The notes beneath the pieces were generated by a model. It made no database searches and had not been told where the DNA came from. It saw only the letters and a list, made by a program, of their open reading frames with translations. The translations under genes and the position numbers were made by a program. This document shows positions 23,244 to 30,212 of a stretch of 30,212 nucleotides of DNA, piece by piece; positions within the stretch are counted from its first letter, which is position 1, and every line of letters starts with the position of its first letter. The DNA comes from DAOMOP01 sp035444405 (GTDB taxonomy: Bacteria; Pseudomonadota; Gammaproteobacteria; Burkholderiales; Rhodocyclaceae), in NCBI GenBank assembly GCA_035444405.1, contig DAOMOP010000028.1, positions 1 through 30,212 on the forward strand, in the 5' to 3' direction.

Positions 23244-23363
23244 TCGGTGCAAGGATTTGCCGCCGCCGTCGCAACGCCGGTCGCGGCCGTCCCGAACAGC
23301 AATACCACCAAGAACGCCAACCGAAGAGAGGCCTCCGAGGCCATGGCACTGGAGACAAAGCAC

Positions 23364-24722
23364 ATGAGCGCAACCGCGACCACCGAAGCCGTCGCCGGCG
23401 AACAGCCACGGGATCGGCGCACAGCCGACGAACATTCCCCCGACTACATGCCGCCGCTGTCGCGGGCCATTCCGCTGGGCCTGCAGCACATCATGGCGAT
23501 GTTCGTCGGCAACATCACCCCGCCCATCATCATCGCCGGCGTCATCGGCGCGACGATGGAAGAGCGCATCTTCCTGATCCAGGTCGCACTTTTCGTGGCC
23601 GGCATCTGCACGCTGATCCAGTCGATCGGCATCGGCCGGGTCGGCGCGCGGCTGCCGATCGTGCAGGGCACGAGCTTCGGCTTCCTGCCGGTCGCGCTGC
23701 CACTCGCGAAGGCCTTCGGCCTGCCGGCGGTGCTCGGCGCGTCGTTCGTCGCCGGCCTCGTGCAGGTCTTCCTCGGCGCATTTCTCGGCCGCGTGCGGCA
23801 TCTCTTCTCACCGGTCGTCACCGGCATCGTCGTGCTGCTGATCGGGCTGATCCTGATGCCGGTCGGCCTGCGCTACGCGGCCGGCGGCGTTGGCGCGCCG
23901 GACTTTGCCGCGCCGCACCACCTGCTCCTCGCGCTGCTGGTGCTGGCCGTGACGGTCGCGTGCCATCAGTTCGGGCGCGGCTTCATCAAGCTCGCGTCGG
24001 TGCTGGTTGGATTGATGACCGGCTACGTCGTCGCGATCGCGCTCGGCTGGGTCGATTTCTCGAACGTCGCCACCGCCGCGTGGTTCTCGGTGCCGCAGCC
24101 GCTCGCCTTCGGCCTGGAGTTCTCGCCGACCGCGATCCTCGGCATGGTCATCATCATGTTCGTCGTCGGGCTCGAAACGATCGGCAACATCTCGGCGATC
24201 ACGGTGAGCGGCGCCAAGCGCGCGGCGACCAACCGCGAGCTGTCGGGCGGCGTGATGGGCGACGGCGTAGCGACCTCGTTCGCGGCCATCTTCAACACAC
24301 TGCCGAACACCGCCTACGCGCAGAACGTCGGGCTCGTCGCGCTGACCGGTGTCGTCAGCCGCCACGTCGTGACCATCGGCGGCATCATCCTGATCATTCT
24401 CGGCCTCTTTCCGAAGCTCTCGGCGGTCGCCTCGGCGATGCCGCCGGCGGTGCTCGGCGGCGCGGCGATCGTGATGTTCGGCATGATCGCGTCGGCCGGC
24501 GTCAAGATTCTGTCGGAGTCCGAGCTGAACCAGCGCTCGATGCTGATCCTCGCGGTGTCGCTGAGCCTCGGCGTTGGCCTGCCGCTGGTGCCGGAGATCA
24601 GCCAGGTGGTGCCCGACCAGATCGCGCTGCTACTGAAATCCGGCCTGATTCCGGCGGCCGTCGCGGCGCTGTTCCTCGACGCCGTGCTGCCCAAGCCGTC
24701 GCCCCGCGCGAGCAGAATCTGA
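23364..24722 (+). CDS. NCS2-family urate/xanthine permease
   Basis: This 452-residue inner-membrane protein of the nucleobase-ascorbate (NCS2) family has about 12-14 hydrophobic helices. The family signature QNVGLVALTG fits [QEP]NxGxxxxT[RKG], and TM8 carries the conserved Glu in VVGLETIGN. The N-terminal segment IPLGLQHIMAMFVGNITPP is also typical. NCS2 members of this type import xanthine or urate with protons. The neighbouring urate genes and the shared promoter element favour urate. The ATG at 23364 has GGAGA upstream; an ATG at 23343 would add seven residues. An intrinsic terminator follows. Confidence 0.92.
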   Translation: MSATATTEAVAGEQPRDRRTADEHSPDYMPPLSRAIPLGLQHIMAMFVGNITPPIIIAGVIGATMEERIFLIQVALFVAGICTLIQSIGIGRVGARLPIVQGTSFGFLPVALPLAKAFGLPAVLGASFVAGLVQVFLGAFLGRVRHLFSPVVTGIVVLLIGLILMPVGLRYAAGGVGAPDFAAPHHLLLALLVLAVTVACHQFGRGFIKLASVLVGLMTGYVVAIALGWVDFSNVATAAWFSVPQPLAFGLEFSPTAILGMVIIMFVVGLETIGNISAITVSGAKRAATNRELSGGVMGDGVATSFAAIFNTLPNTAYAQNVGLVALTGVVSRHVVTIGGIILIILGLFPKLSAVASAMPPAVLGGAAIVMFGMIASAGVKILSESELNQRSMLILAVSLSLGVGLPLVPEISQVVPDQIALLLKSGLIPAAVAALFLDAVLPKPSPRASRI

Positions 24723-24797
24723 CGGCACAGATCGACACACCGCTCGGCCGCTGACGGCGGCCGAACCATCACGAATACGCCTCCTGCGTGTGTGACA

Positions 24798-24834
24798 CGG
24801 GAAGCTCGCCGTCCGGCGACTTCCCGTTTTTTTT
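24798..24834 (+). terminator. Intrinsic terminator after the permease gene
   Basis: CGGGAAG pairs with CTTCCCG and TCGCC with GGCGA, leaving one bulged C, a 4-base loop and eight T (24827-24834). It ends the permease transcript and separates it from the converging lysR gene. On the minus strand no T-run follows the stem, so it is one-directional. Confidence 0.92.
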
Positions 24835-24847
24835 CTGCGCGGCGGCG

Positions 24848-25774
24848 CTACTTGACATTGCCGCCGCACTCGGCGAGCAGGCGGCGGATCCAGCGGTGCG
24901 CGGGCGAGTGGTGGTTGCGCTCATGCCACAGCTGGTAGAAGCGCATCGGCGGAAACTCGATCGGCGAGGGCAGGATCACGAGCGGCAGCAGGTCCGCGTA
25001 GAAGCGCGCGAAGTGGCGGCTGGTCGTGAAGATCAGATCGGTGTTCTGCAGCAGGTAGGGCGCCATCGTGAACGACTGCACGCTCACGCGCTCGTCGCGG
25101 TTCGCACGCAGCGTCGCCAGATGGCTGTCGATCACGCCGCGCTGGCTGATCGAGTACGGCATCGGCACGATGTGCGCGGCGCGCAGATAGTCGTCGCTCG
25201 TGAGGCCCTTGCGCGCGAGCGGATGGCGCGCCGAGACCAGGCACACGATCTCGTCCTCGAGCAGCATCGACAAGTGCATGCGCTCGGGCGGCTCGGGCCA
25301 GTTGCCGATCACGACGTCGAGCTCGCCCTCGGCGAGCGCGCGCTCGAAGTCGAAGTCCGGCCCCAGCGCGTGCAGCGCGAGGCGCGCCTGCGGCGCCTCG
25401 CGGCGGAAACGCTCGGCGACACTGGCCATGAACACCGGCGCGAGATAGTCGGGCGAGCCGACGTGGAACACCTGGCGCGTCGCATACGGGTCGAAGGACT
25501 CCGGCTCGCCGGTGAGCTTGTCGATCTCGGCGAGCGCGGTGCGCGCGTGCGTGAGCAGGTTGAGCGCCCGCTCGGTCGGCACCATGCCGCCCTTCTCGCG
25601 CACCAGCAGCGGGTCGCCGAAGATGTCGCGCAGCCGCCGCAGCGCCGCGCTGATGGCCGGCTGCGACTGATGCATGCGGATCGCCGTGCGCGAGACGCTG
25701 CGCTCGGACACCAGCATGCAGAACACGCGCAACAGGTAGGTGTCGAGCGGATCCTCGCCACGTCGGGTCGTCAT
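24848..25774 (-). CDS. LysR-type transcriptional regulator of the urate locus
   Basis: This 308-residue LysR-type regulator has an N-terminal winged HTH (about 10-65: SVSRTAIRMHQSQPAISAALRRLRDIFGDPLLVRE) and a two-lobe effector domain of the type ending with LPSPIEFPPMRFYQLWHERNHHSPAHRWIR. It is divergently transcribed from the hydroxyisourate hydrolase operon, the classic arrangement for a LysR activator and its target. GGAG lies just before the ATG. The inducer is probably urate or a breakdown product; that is inferred from the neighbours. The shared element at 23172 and 25823 suggests that it controls both the permease and the degradation operon. Confidence 0.92.
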   Translation of the reverse strand: MTTRRGEDPLDTYLLRVFCMLVSERSVSRTAIRMHQSQPAISAALRRLRDIFGDPLLVREKGGMVPTERALNLLTHARTALAEIDKLTGEPESFDPYATRQVFHVGSPDYLAPVFMASVAERFRREAPQARLALHALGPDFDFERALAEGELDVVIGNWPEPPERMHLSMLLEDEIVCLVSARHPLARKGLTSDDYLRAAHIVPMPYSISQRGVIDSHLATLRANRDERVSVQSFTMAPYLLQNTDLIFTTSRHFARFYADLLPLVILPSPIEFPPMRFYQLWHERNHHSPAHRWIRRLLAECGGNVK

Positions 25775-25801
25775 CGTCGTCTCCTCGCACCACGTGCGCC
25801 G

Positions 25802-25830
25802 ATTGTCGTCACCGGCCGTGAAACGACAAT
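25802..25830. promoter_or_regulatory. ATTGTCGT-N13-ACGACAAT dyad in the lysR / hiuH intergenic region
   Basis: Perfect 8-base inverted arms (25802-25809 and 25823-25830) lie 28 bases from the lysR start. The right arm is the left end of the shared 72-bp element. On the minus strand the arms contain TTGTCG and GACAAT 16 bases apart, so the dyad may overlap the lysR promoter and serve in autoregulation. Confidence 0.55.
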
Positions 25831-25894
25831 ATCGAAATGCTTATGTCGGCTATCCGAATATATCCGTTTTCAACGCTCCATACGATTCTAGACT
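25823..25894 (+). promoter_or_regulatory. Shared urate-locus promoter/operator element, copy 2 (hydroxyisourate hydrolase operon)
   Basis: This is the partner of the block at 23172-23243. It has ACGACAATATCGA, ATA-N10-TAT (25829-25844), CTATC (25850-25854), ATCCGTTTTC (25862-25871), a 17-base spacer and the -10 like TAGACT (25889-25894). All internal distances are identical to copy 1. Transcription should begin near 25901, about 30 bases before the hiuH start. Confidence 0.78.
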
Positions 25895-25930
25895 TGTCAC
25901 AACCGAACAAGGACAAAGGAGACACGCACC

Positions 25931-26281
25931 ATGGGCCGACTCACCACCCACGTCCTCGACACCGCACTGGGCAAGCCCGGTGCCGGCATCGCCGTGACCG
26001 TCTATCGCTTGGACGGCGAGCGTGCCGAAGTCGCGCGCGCCGTCACCAATGCCGACGGCCGCTGCGACCAGCCGCTGCTCGAGGGTCCGGCACTCGTGAA
26101 GGGGCGCTACGAGATCGTGTTTGGCGCCGGCGACTACTTCCGCGCCGCGCGGCTCGAGCTGCCCGAGCCGCCGTTCGTCGACGAGGTCGTGCTGCGCTTC
26201 GGCGTCGCCGCGCCGGACCAGCACTACCACGTGCCGCTGCTGGTGTCGCCGTGGAGCTATTCGACCTACCGCGGCAGCTGA
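25931..26281 (+). CDS. uraH: 5-hydroxyisourate hydrolase
   Basis: This 116-residue transthyretin-related protein hydrolyses 5-hydroxyisourate, the unstable product of urate oxidation, to OHCU. It has the N-terminal LTTHVLDTALGKPGAGI, with the active-site His in THVLD, and the C-terminal hallmark YRGS. The HYHVPLLVSPWSYSTYRGS end is typical. There is no signal peptide, so it acts in the cytoplasm. AAAGGAG lies 11 bases before the ATG. It is the first gene of the operon that continues with the urate oxidase. Confidence 0.96.
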   Translation: MGRLTTHVLDTALGKPGAGIAVTVYRLDGERAEVARAVTNADGRCDQPLLEGPALVKGRYEIVFGAGDYFRAARLELPEPPFVDEVVLRFGVAAPDQHYHVPLLVSPWSYSTYRGS

Positions 26282-26328
26282 CGCGCAATACGCCCTCCGC
26301 CCCCACCCGAAACCGAGCAGACAAGACA

Positions 26329-27522
26329 ATGGACGCGTATCTCATCGACTGGGCCAACCTGCTGCTGCGCTGGCTCCATCTGATCGCCGGCATCGCCTGG
26401 ATCGGCGCCTCGTTCTACTTCGTGATGCTGGACACCTCGCTGAAGCCGCCCAAGAAGGCCGAGGACGCCAAACGCGGCGTGTTCGGCGAGCTGTGGGCCG
26501 TGCATGGCGGCGGCTTCTACTGCAGCCAGAAGTTCCTGACCGGCCCGAAGGGCGAAGCGCTCACGCACGACCTGCACTGGTCGAAGTGGGAGGCCTACAC
26601 GACCTGGCTGTCGGGCATGGGGCTGATGGCGGTGATCTACTGGCTCGGCGCCTCGACCTACCTGGTCGATGCGAGCGTGCTGGCGCTCTCGCCGGCCGCC
26701 GCGGTCGCGCTCTCGGTCGCCTTCCTCGCCGCCGGCTGGATCGTGTATGACCAGCTGTGCCGCCGTCTGGTCGGGCGCGACACGCTGCTCGCCGCGCTGC
26801 TGTTCGTGTTCGTCGTCGTCTGCACGTGGCTGCTGCATCAGGTGTTCTCGGCGCGCGGCGCGTACATCCACGTCGGCGCGATGCTCGGCACGATGATGGT
26901 CGCCAACGTGTTCTTCCACATCATTCCCGGCCAGAAGAAGATGGTCGCGCAGATCCGCGCCGGCGAGGAGGTCGACCAGCGTCCCGGCCTGATCGGCAAG
27001 CAGCGCTCGGTGCACAACACCTACTTCACGCTGCCGGTGCTGTTCACGATGATCAGCAACCACTATCCGATGACCTACGCGAACCCGAACGGCTGGCTGA
27101 TCCTGATCGTGATCATGCTCGCCGGCGTGCTGATCCGCCAGTTCTTCGTGCTGCGCCACCGCGGCGAATTCAAGCTGTGGCTGCCGGCCGCCGGCACGGC
27201 GCTGATCGCGGTGCTGGCCGTGCTGATCGCGCCGAAGCCGATCGACGCGAGCGGCGAGGCGGTCCCGTTCGCCCGCGTGCAGCAGATCGTGCATGAGCGC
27301 TGCACGACCTGTCACGCCGCCCAGCCCACTTGGGACGGCTTTGCGCAGCCGCCCAAGGGCATCGTGCTGGAGACACCCGAGCAGATCCTCGCAAACGCCG
27401 TGAAGAGCGTCGAGACCGTAACCAGCGGCTACATGCCACTCGGCAACCTGACCGCGATGAGCGACGAAGAGCGCCAGGTGGTCGCCGTGTGGTTTGCCCA
27501 GGGCGCACACGCCGGCGACTGA
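26329..27522 (+). CDS. puuD: Membrane urate oxidase PuuD with C-terminal cytochrome c domain
   Basis: This 397-residue protein belongs to the PuuD family of membrane-bound urate hydroxylases (DUF989). It oxidises urate to 5-hydroxyisourate and passes electrons to a c-type cytochrome rather than making H2O2. The N-terminal WLHLIAGIAWIGASFYFV and about eight hydrophobic helices extend to residue 302. A cytochrome c domain follows, with the haem motif CTTCH at 325-329 and a probable axial Met369 (GYMPLGNLT). The cytochrome domain should face the periplasm. It stands between uraH and a porin gene, replacing the FAD-type HpxO and soluble uricases used elsewhere. Confidence 0.94.
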   Translation: MDAYLIDWANLLLRWLHLIAGIAWIGASFYFVMLDTSLKPPKKAEDAKRGVFGELWAVHGGGFYCSQKFLTGPKGEALTHDLHWSKWEAYTTWLSGMGLMAVIYWLGASTYLVDASVLALSPAAAVALSVAFLAAGWIVYDQLCRRLVGRDTLLAALLFVFVVVCTWLLHQVFSARGAYIHVGAMLGTMMVANVFFHIIPGQKKMVAQIRAGEEVDQRPGLIGKQRSVHNTYFTLPVLFTMISNHYPMTYANPNGWLILIVIMLAGVLIRQFFVLRHRGEFKLWLPAAGTALIAVLAVLIAPKPIDASGEAVPFARVQQIVHERCTTCHAAQPTWDGFAQPPKGIVLETPEQILANAVKSVETVTSGYMPLGNLTAMSDEERQVVAVWFAQGAHAGD

Positions 27523-27613
27523 TCGACACCGAGGCAAGACCGGGTCGTTCGCCCGCGACAGCGCGCGGACGCACCCGGCAGCACCCCCCATCCCAGGAGA
27601 GGAGACAATCTGA

Positions 27614-28474
27614 ATGAAGAACAGCCTGAAGGCGCTCGTCGCCGGTACCGCCGTCGCCGCCACGCTTGCCGCAGTGCATTCGGCCCACGCGGCGACGTGG
27701 AGCGACACCTACGTCGGCTACCGCTACGGCACGCGCTTCACCGAACCCGCCAACCCGAACAAGATCGAAAAGCATGTGCTGCAATTTACCCACGCGAGCG
27801 GCTACGCGTTCGGCCAGAACTTCCTCAATCTCGACATCCTGCAGTCCGACCGCAAGGATCCGGCACGCGGCAGCGATAGTGGCGCGACCGAGGCCTATCT
27901 GACCTACCGACACCAGCTGCACCTGGGCACGATCTTCGATCGGACGCTGGCGTTCGGCCCGGTCAAGGAGGTTGCGCTTACGGCCGGCTTCGACCTCAAC
28001 ACCAAGAACACCGCCTTCGCGCCGCGCAAGCGCATGATCGTCGTCGGCCCGACACTGAAGTTCGACGTACCCGGCTTTCTCGACCTGAGCCTGCTCTATG
28101 CGCGCGAATGGAACCACTGCGGCCTGCCCGCCTGCGGACTGCCCGGCAACCGCAACAGCATCAGCTTCGACCCCTATCTGGTCGTCAGCGCGGCATGGGG
28201 CATCCCGTTCGAGGCCGCGTCCTTGCCGCTCAAGTTCCAGGGCTTCGTCAACTACAACACGGCAAAGGGACGCGACTACTTCAACGTCAAGACCAAACCC
28301 GAGACGCTGATGCGCACCTCGCTGATGCTCGACCTGGGCCAGATGGCCTGGGGTGGCAAGAACACGCTATGGGCCGGGATCGGCTACGAATACTGGCGCA
28401 ACAAGTTCGGCAATCACGGCAAACCGGGCGTCGACACCCGTGCGCCGACCCTCCAGCTGGAGTGGCATTTCTGA
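27614..28474 (+). CDS. Tsx-like outer-membrane channel
   Basis: This 286-residue protein has a signal peptide (MKNSLKALVAGTAVAATLAAVHSAHA, cleavage AHA-AT). A series of amphipathic beta-strands follows, and the last residue is Phe, as in outer-membrane barrels. The TWSDTYVGYRYGTRFTEP start resembles the Tsx family of nucleoside-specific channels. Because it is embedded in the urate operon it may let urate or related ureides through the outer membrane; this role is inferred. A GGAGAGGAG site (27597-27605) precedes the ATG. There are two cysteines, four residues apart (CGLPAC). Confidence 0.85.
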   Translation: MKNSLKALVAGTAVAATLAAVHSAHAATWSDTYVGYRYGTRFTEPANPNKIEKHVLQFTHASGYAFGQNFLNLDILQSDRKDPARGSDSGATEAYLTYRHQLHLGTIFDRTLAFGPVKEVALTAGFDLNTKNTAFAPRKRMIVVGPTLKFDVPGFLDLSLLYAREWNHCGLPACGLPGNRNSISFDPYLVVSAAWGIPFEAASLPLKFQGFVNYNTAKGRDYFNVKTKPETLMRTSLMLDLGQMAWGGKNTLWAGIGYEYWRNKFGNHGKPGVDTRAPTLQLEWHF

Positions 28475-28523
28475 CTGCGGCGCCCCGCCGGGGCCCGCGT
28501 CGCAACCAACAAAGAACGACACG

Positions 28524-29066
28524 ATGAGTACCGACATGAGCATTGCACACCCTACCGCCACCAGGCTACAGGCGCTTTCGGCCGCCGATCGCGCCGCGTT
28601 CGCCGCCCGCTTGGGCGGCATCTTCGAGCACTCGCCGTGGATCGCCGAACGGGCCTGGGCAGCGCGTCCGTTCGAGAGCGTCGCCGCGCTGCACCGGGCG
28701 ATGCTCGCCGTGCTCGAGACCGCGAGCCCCGACGAGCAGCTCGGCGTGATCCGCGCCCACCCAGAGCTGGCCGGCAAGGAAGCCGCCGCGGGCACGTTGA
28801 CGGCCGACTCCACCAGCGAGCAGCGCGGCGCCGGTCTCGATCGCTGCAGCGCCGATGAGCTCGCGAAGCTGCGCCGCCTCAACGCGGCCTACCACGAGCG
28901 CTTCGGCTTTCCGTTCGTGATGGCGGTCAAGGGCCGCAGCAAGTTCGAGATCATGGACGCGCTCGATGCACGGCTGGGGAACGACCGCGACACCGAATTC
29001 CGAACCTGCCTGGCCGAGATCGGCAAGATCGCGCGCTTCCGGCTCGACGCCATGTTCGCCGACTGA
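28524..29066 (+). CDS. uraD: 2-oxo-4-hydroxy-4-carboxy-5-ureidoimidazoline (OHCU) decarboxylase
   Basis: This 180-residue helical enzyme converts OHCU to S-allantoin, the last step from urate. The catalytic His lies in IRAHPELAGK, followed by TADSTSEQ and FGFPFVMAVKGRSKFEIM, which are characteristic of the family. It is the third enzyme of the operon after uraH and puuD, so all three steps from urate to allantoin are encoded together. The ATG at 28524 is taken as the start; Met5 (28536) is an alternative. It acts in the cytoplasm. Confidence 0.95.
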   Translation: MSTDMSIAHPTATRLQALSAADRAAFAARLGGIFEHSPWIAERAWAARPFESVAALHRAMLAVLETASPDEQLGVIRAHPELAGKEAAAGTLTADSTSEQRGAGLDRCSADELAKLRRLNAAYHERFGFPFVMAVKGRSKFEIMDALDARLGNDRDTEFRTCLAEIGKIARFRLDAMFAD

Positions 29067-29140
29067 CCCGGCAGGAAACCGTCCGTAGCGATTGCGGTCG
29101 GCTCATTTGACAACACCCCGAGAACACTGGAGCAACAATC

Positions 29141-30181
29141 ATGAGCAGTCACAATTCCGGCGGCATCCGCGTCGCCGCCCCCGCCGAGCTGCCCGACTGG
29201 GCGCGCCGCGCCGTCGATCTGGCCAACCCGCGCATCGGCGCCAAGGCCTTGTACGCCTCGGACGACTTCTTCGCCGCCGTCTCGCGCATGCTCGACCCCG
29301 AGCCGGCGCAGTTCATCCCCGGCAAGTACGACGACAACGGCAAGTGGATGGACGGCTGGGAGACGCGTCGCAAGCGCACCACCGGCCACGACTGGTGCCT
29401 GATCCGGCTCGGGCGGCGCGGCACCGTGCGCGGCTTCGACGTCGACACCAGCCACTTCACCGGCAACTACGCGCCGGCGGTGTCGATCGAGGCGTGCGTG
29501 GCCGACTCGGACGAGCTCGCCGCGCTGAAGGACGCCGCCTGGACCGAGATCCTGCCGGCCACCTCGCTTTCGGGCAACCAGCATCACCTGCTCGAGGCAC
29601 GCGGGGACGGCGCCTGGACGCACCTGCGTGTGAACATCTATCCGGACGGCGGCATCGCGCGACTGCGCGTCTATGGCCAGCCGGTCGGGGTGTTCGACGG
29701 TGTCGGCGCCGACACGCTGGTCGATCTGGTCGCGCTCGAGAACGGCGGCCGTGCGGTGGCGTGGAACGATGCGCACTTCGGCTCGGCGACCAATCTGATC
29801 CTGCCCGGGCGCGGGCTCAACATGGGCGACGGCTGGGAGACGCGCCGCCGCCGCGAGCCCGGCAACGACTGGTGCATCCTGCAGCTGGGCGCGCCCGGCA
29901 CGATCGCGAAGATCGAGGTCGACACCGCCCACTTCAAGGGCAACTTCCCCGACCGCTGCTCGATCCAGGCCGCGCGCGTGGACGGCGGCACCGACGCGTC
30001 GCTGGTGACGCAGAGCATGTTCTGGCCGGTATTGCTGCCCGAGCAGCCGCTGTCGATGGATGCGATCCACGCCTTTGCCGACGAGATTCAACGGTTCGGC
30101 CCGGTCACGCATGTGCGCTTGAACATCATCCCCGACGGCGGCGTGTCGCGCCTGCGCCTGTGGGGCAAGGTGGCGCGATGA
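29141..30181 (+). CDS. alc: Allantoicase
   Basis: Allantoicase hydrolyses allantoate to ureidoglycolate and urea. The 346-residue protein consists of two repeats of the allantoicase domain. Each has a near-identical DGWETRR followed by HDWC or NDWC (about residues 71-86 and 229-244), with DTSHFTGNY and DTAHFKGNF next. The ends of the repeats are NIYPDGG and NIIPDGG. The start has no strong ribosome site but fits the family N-terminus. Its stop codon overlaps the ATG of the next gene. Allantoinase, which makes allantoate, is not in the window and may lie downstream. Confidence 0.95.
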   Translation: MSSHNSGGIRVAAPAELPDWARRAVDLANPRIGAKALYASDDFFAAVSRMLDPEPAQFIPGKYDDNGKWMDGWETRRKRTTGHDWCLIRLGRRGTVRGFDVDTSHFTGNYAPAVSIEACVADSDELAALKDAAWTEILPATSLSGNQHHLLEARGDGAWTHLRVNIYPDGGIARLRVYGQPVGVFDGVGADTLVDLVALENGGRAVAWNDAHFGSATNLILPGRGLNMGDGWETRRRREPGNDWCILQLGAPGTIAKIEVDTAHFKGNFPDRCSIQAARVDGGTDASLVTQSMFWPVLLPEQPLSMDAIHAFADEIQRFGPVTHVRLNIIPDGGVSRLRLWGKVAR

Positions 30182-30212
30182 ACACGACGATGACGCCGCC
30201 GGCGGCCACGCC
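30178..30212 (+). CDS. Start of the gene after allantoicase (truncated by the window end)
   Basis: Only 11 full codons are present (MNTTMTPPAAT), starting with an ATG that overlaps the allantoicase stop (ATGA, 30178-30181). Close coupling suggests the next enzyme of ureide breakdown, such as ureidoglycolate lyase or allantoinase, but these residues cannot identify it. Confidence 0.6.
   Translation, partial: MNTTMTPPAAT

Overview
The window is GC-rich chromosomal DNA, very probably from a betaproteobacterium. The combination of FlhDC, MotAB, CheZ, CheV and a PuuD-type urate oxidase suggests Rhodocyclales or Burkholderiales, with a Thauera/Azoarcus-like relative as my best guess. That placement is inferred from gene content, not from a database match. 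No rRNA, tRNA, insertion sequence or CRISPR array is visible.

Layout. (1) 1-2317, plus strand: the end of a glutathione S-transferase, truC (tRNA pseudouridine-65 synthase) and tal (transaldolase). (2) 2428-13673, minus strand: a flagellar motor and chemotaxis block, transcribed right to left as flhD-flhC, terminator, motA-motB, then hpt-cheR-cheB-cheV-cheV-cheY-cheZ-cheA. Two near-identical sigma-28 promoters (in minus-strand orientation TCAAGTTK-N11-GACGATAA) lie before motA and before the hpt gene. No single-domain CheW, CheD or chemoreceptor gene is present. CheB lacks its receiver domain, and an Hpt protein without a kinase precedes cheR. (3) 13794-15818, minus: an HDOD-receiver-GGDEF protein upstream of flhD whose receiver lacks the phosphoacceptor Asp. 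(4) 16045-18181: a Nudix hydrolase, a split pair of chromate-transporter (CHR) genes and the remnant of an MFS transporter. (5) 18585-20458, plus: a probable stress/envelope cluster (PRC-barrel protein, BON lipoprotein, small hypothetical, DUF1328 membrane peptide) that begins with a close match to a sigma-54 promoter. (6) 20549-23062: a SAM hydrolase family protein (minus), then a DCC-type thiol protein, an NADPH-dependent FMN reductase and a small lipoprotein.

(7) 23172-30212: a urate catabolism locus. It holds an NCS2 urate/xanthine permease, a LysR regulator, 5-hydroxyisourate hydrolase, a membrane urate oxidase fused to cytochrome c (PuuD), a Tsx-like outer-membrane channel, OHCU decarboxylase, allantoicase and the first codons of another gene. 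The parts fit a route from outer-membrane entry, through inner-membrane import and oxidation, to S-allantoin and then allantoate breakdown. Allantoinase is not seen and may lie beyond the right edge. The promoters of the permease and of the hydroxyisourate hydrolase operon share a 72-bp element (46 of 72 positions identical by hand count, no gaps), which points to joint control by the LysR protein.

The most notable observations are this duplicated LysR-type promoter element, the paired sigma-28 promoters, the sigma-54 promoter on the PRC-barrel gene, and the unusual parts list of the chemotaxis operon.
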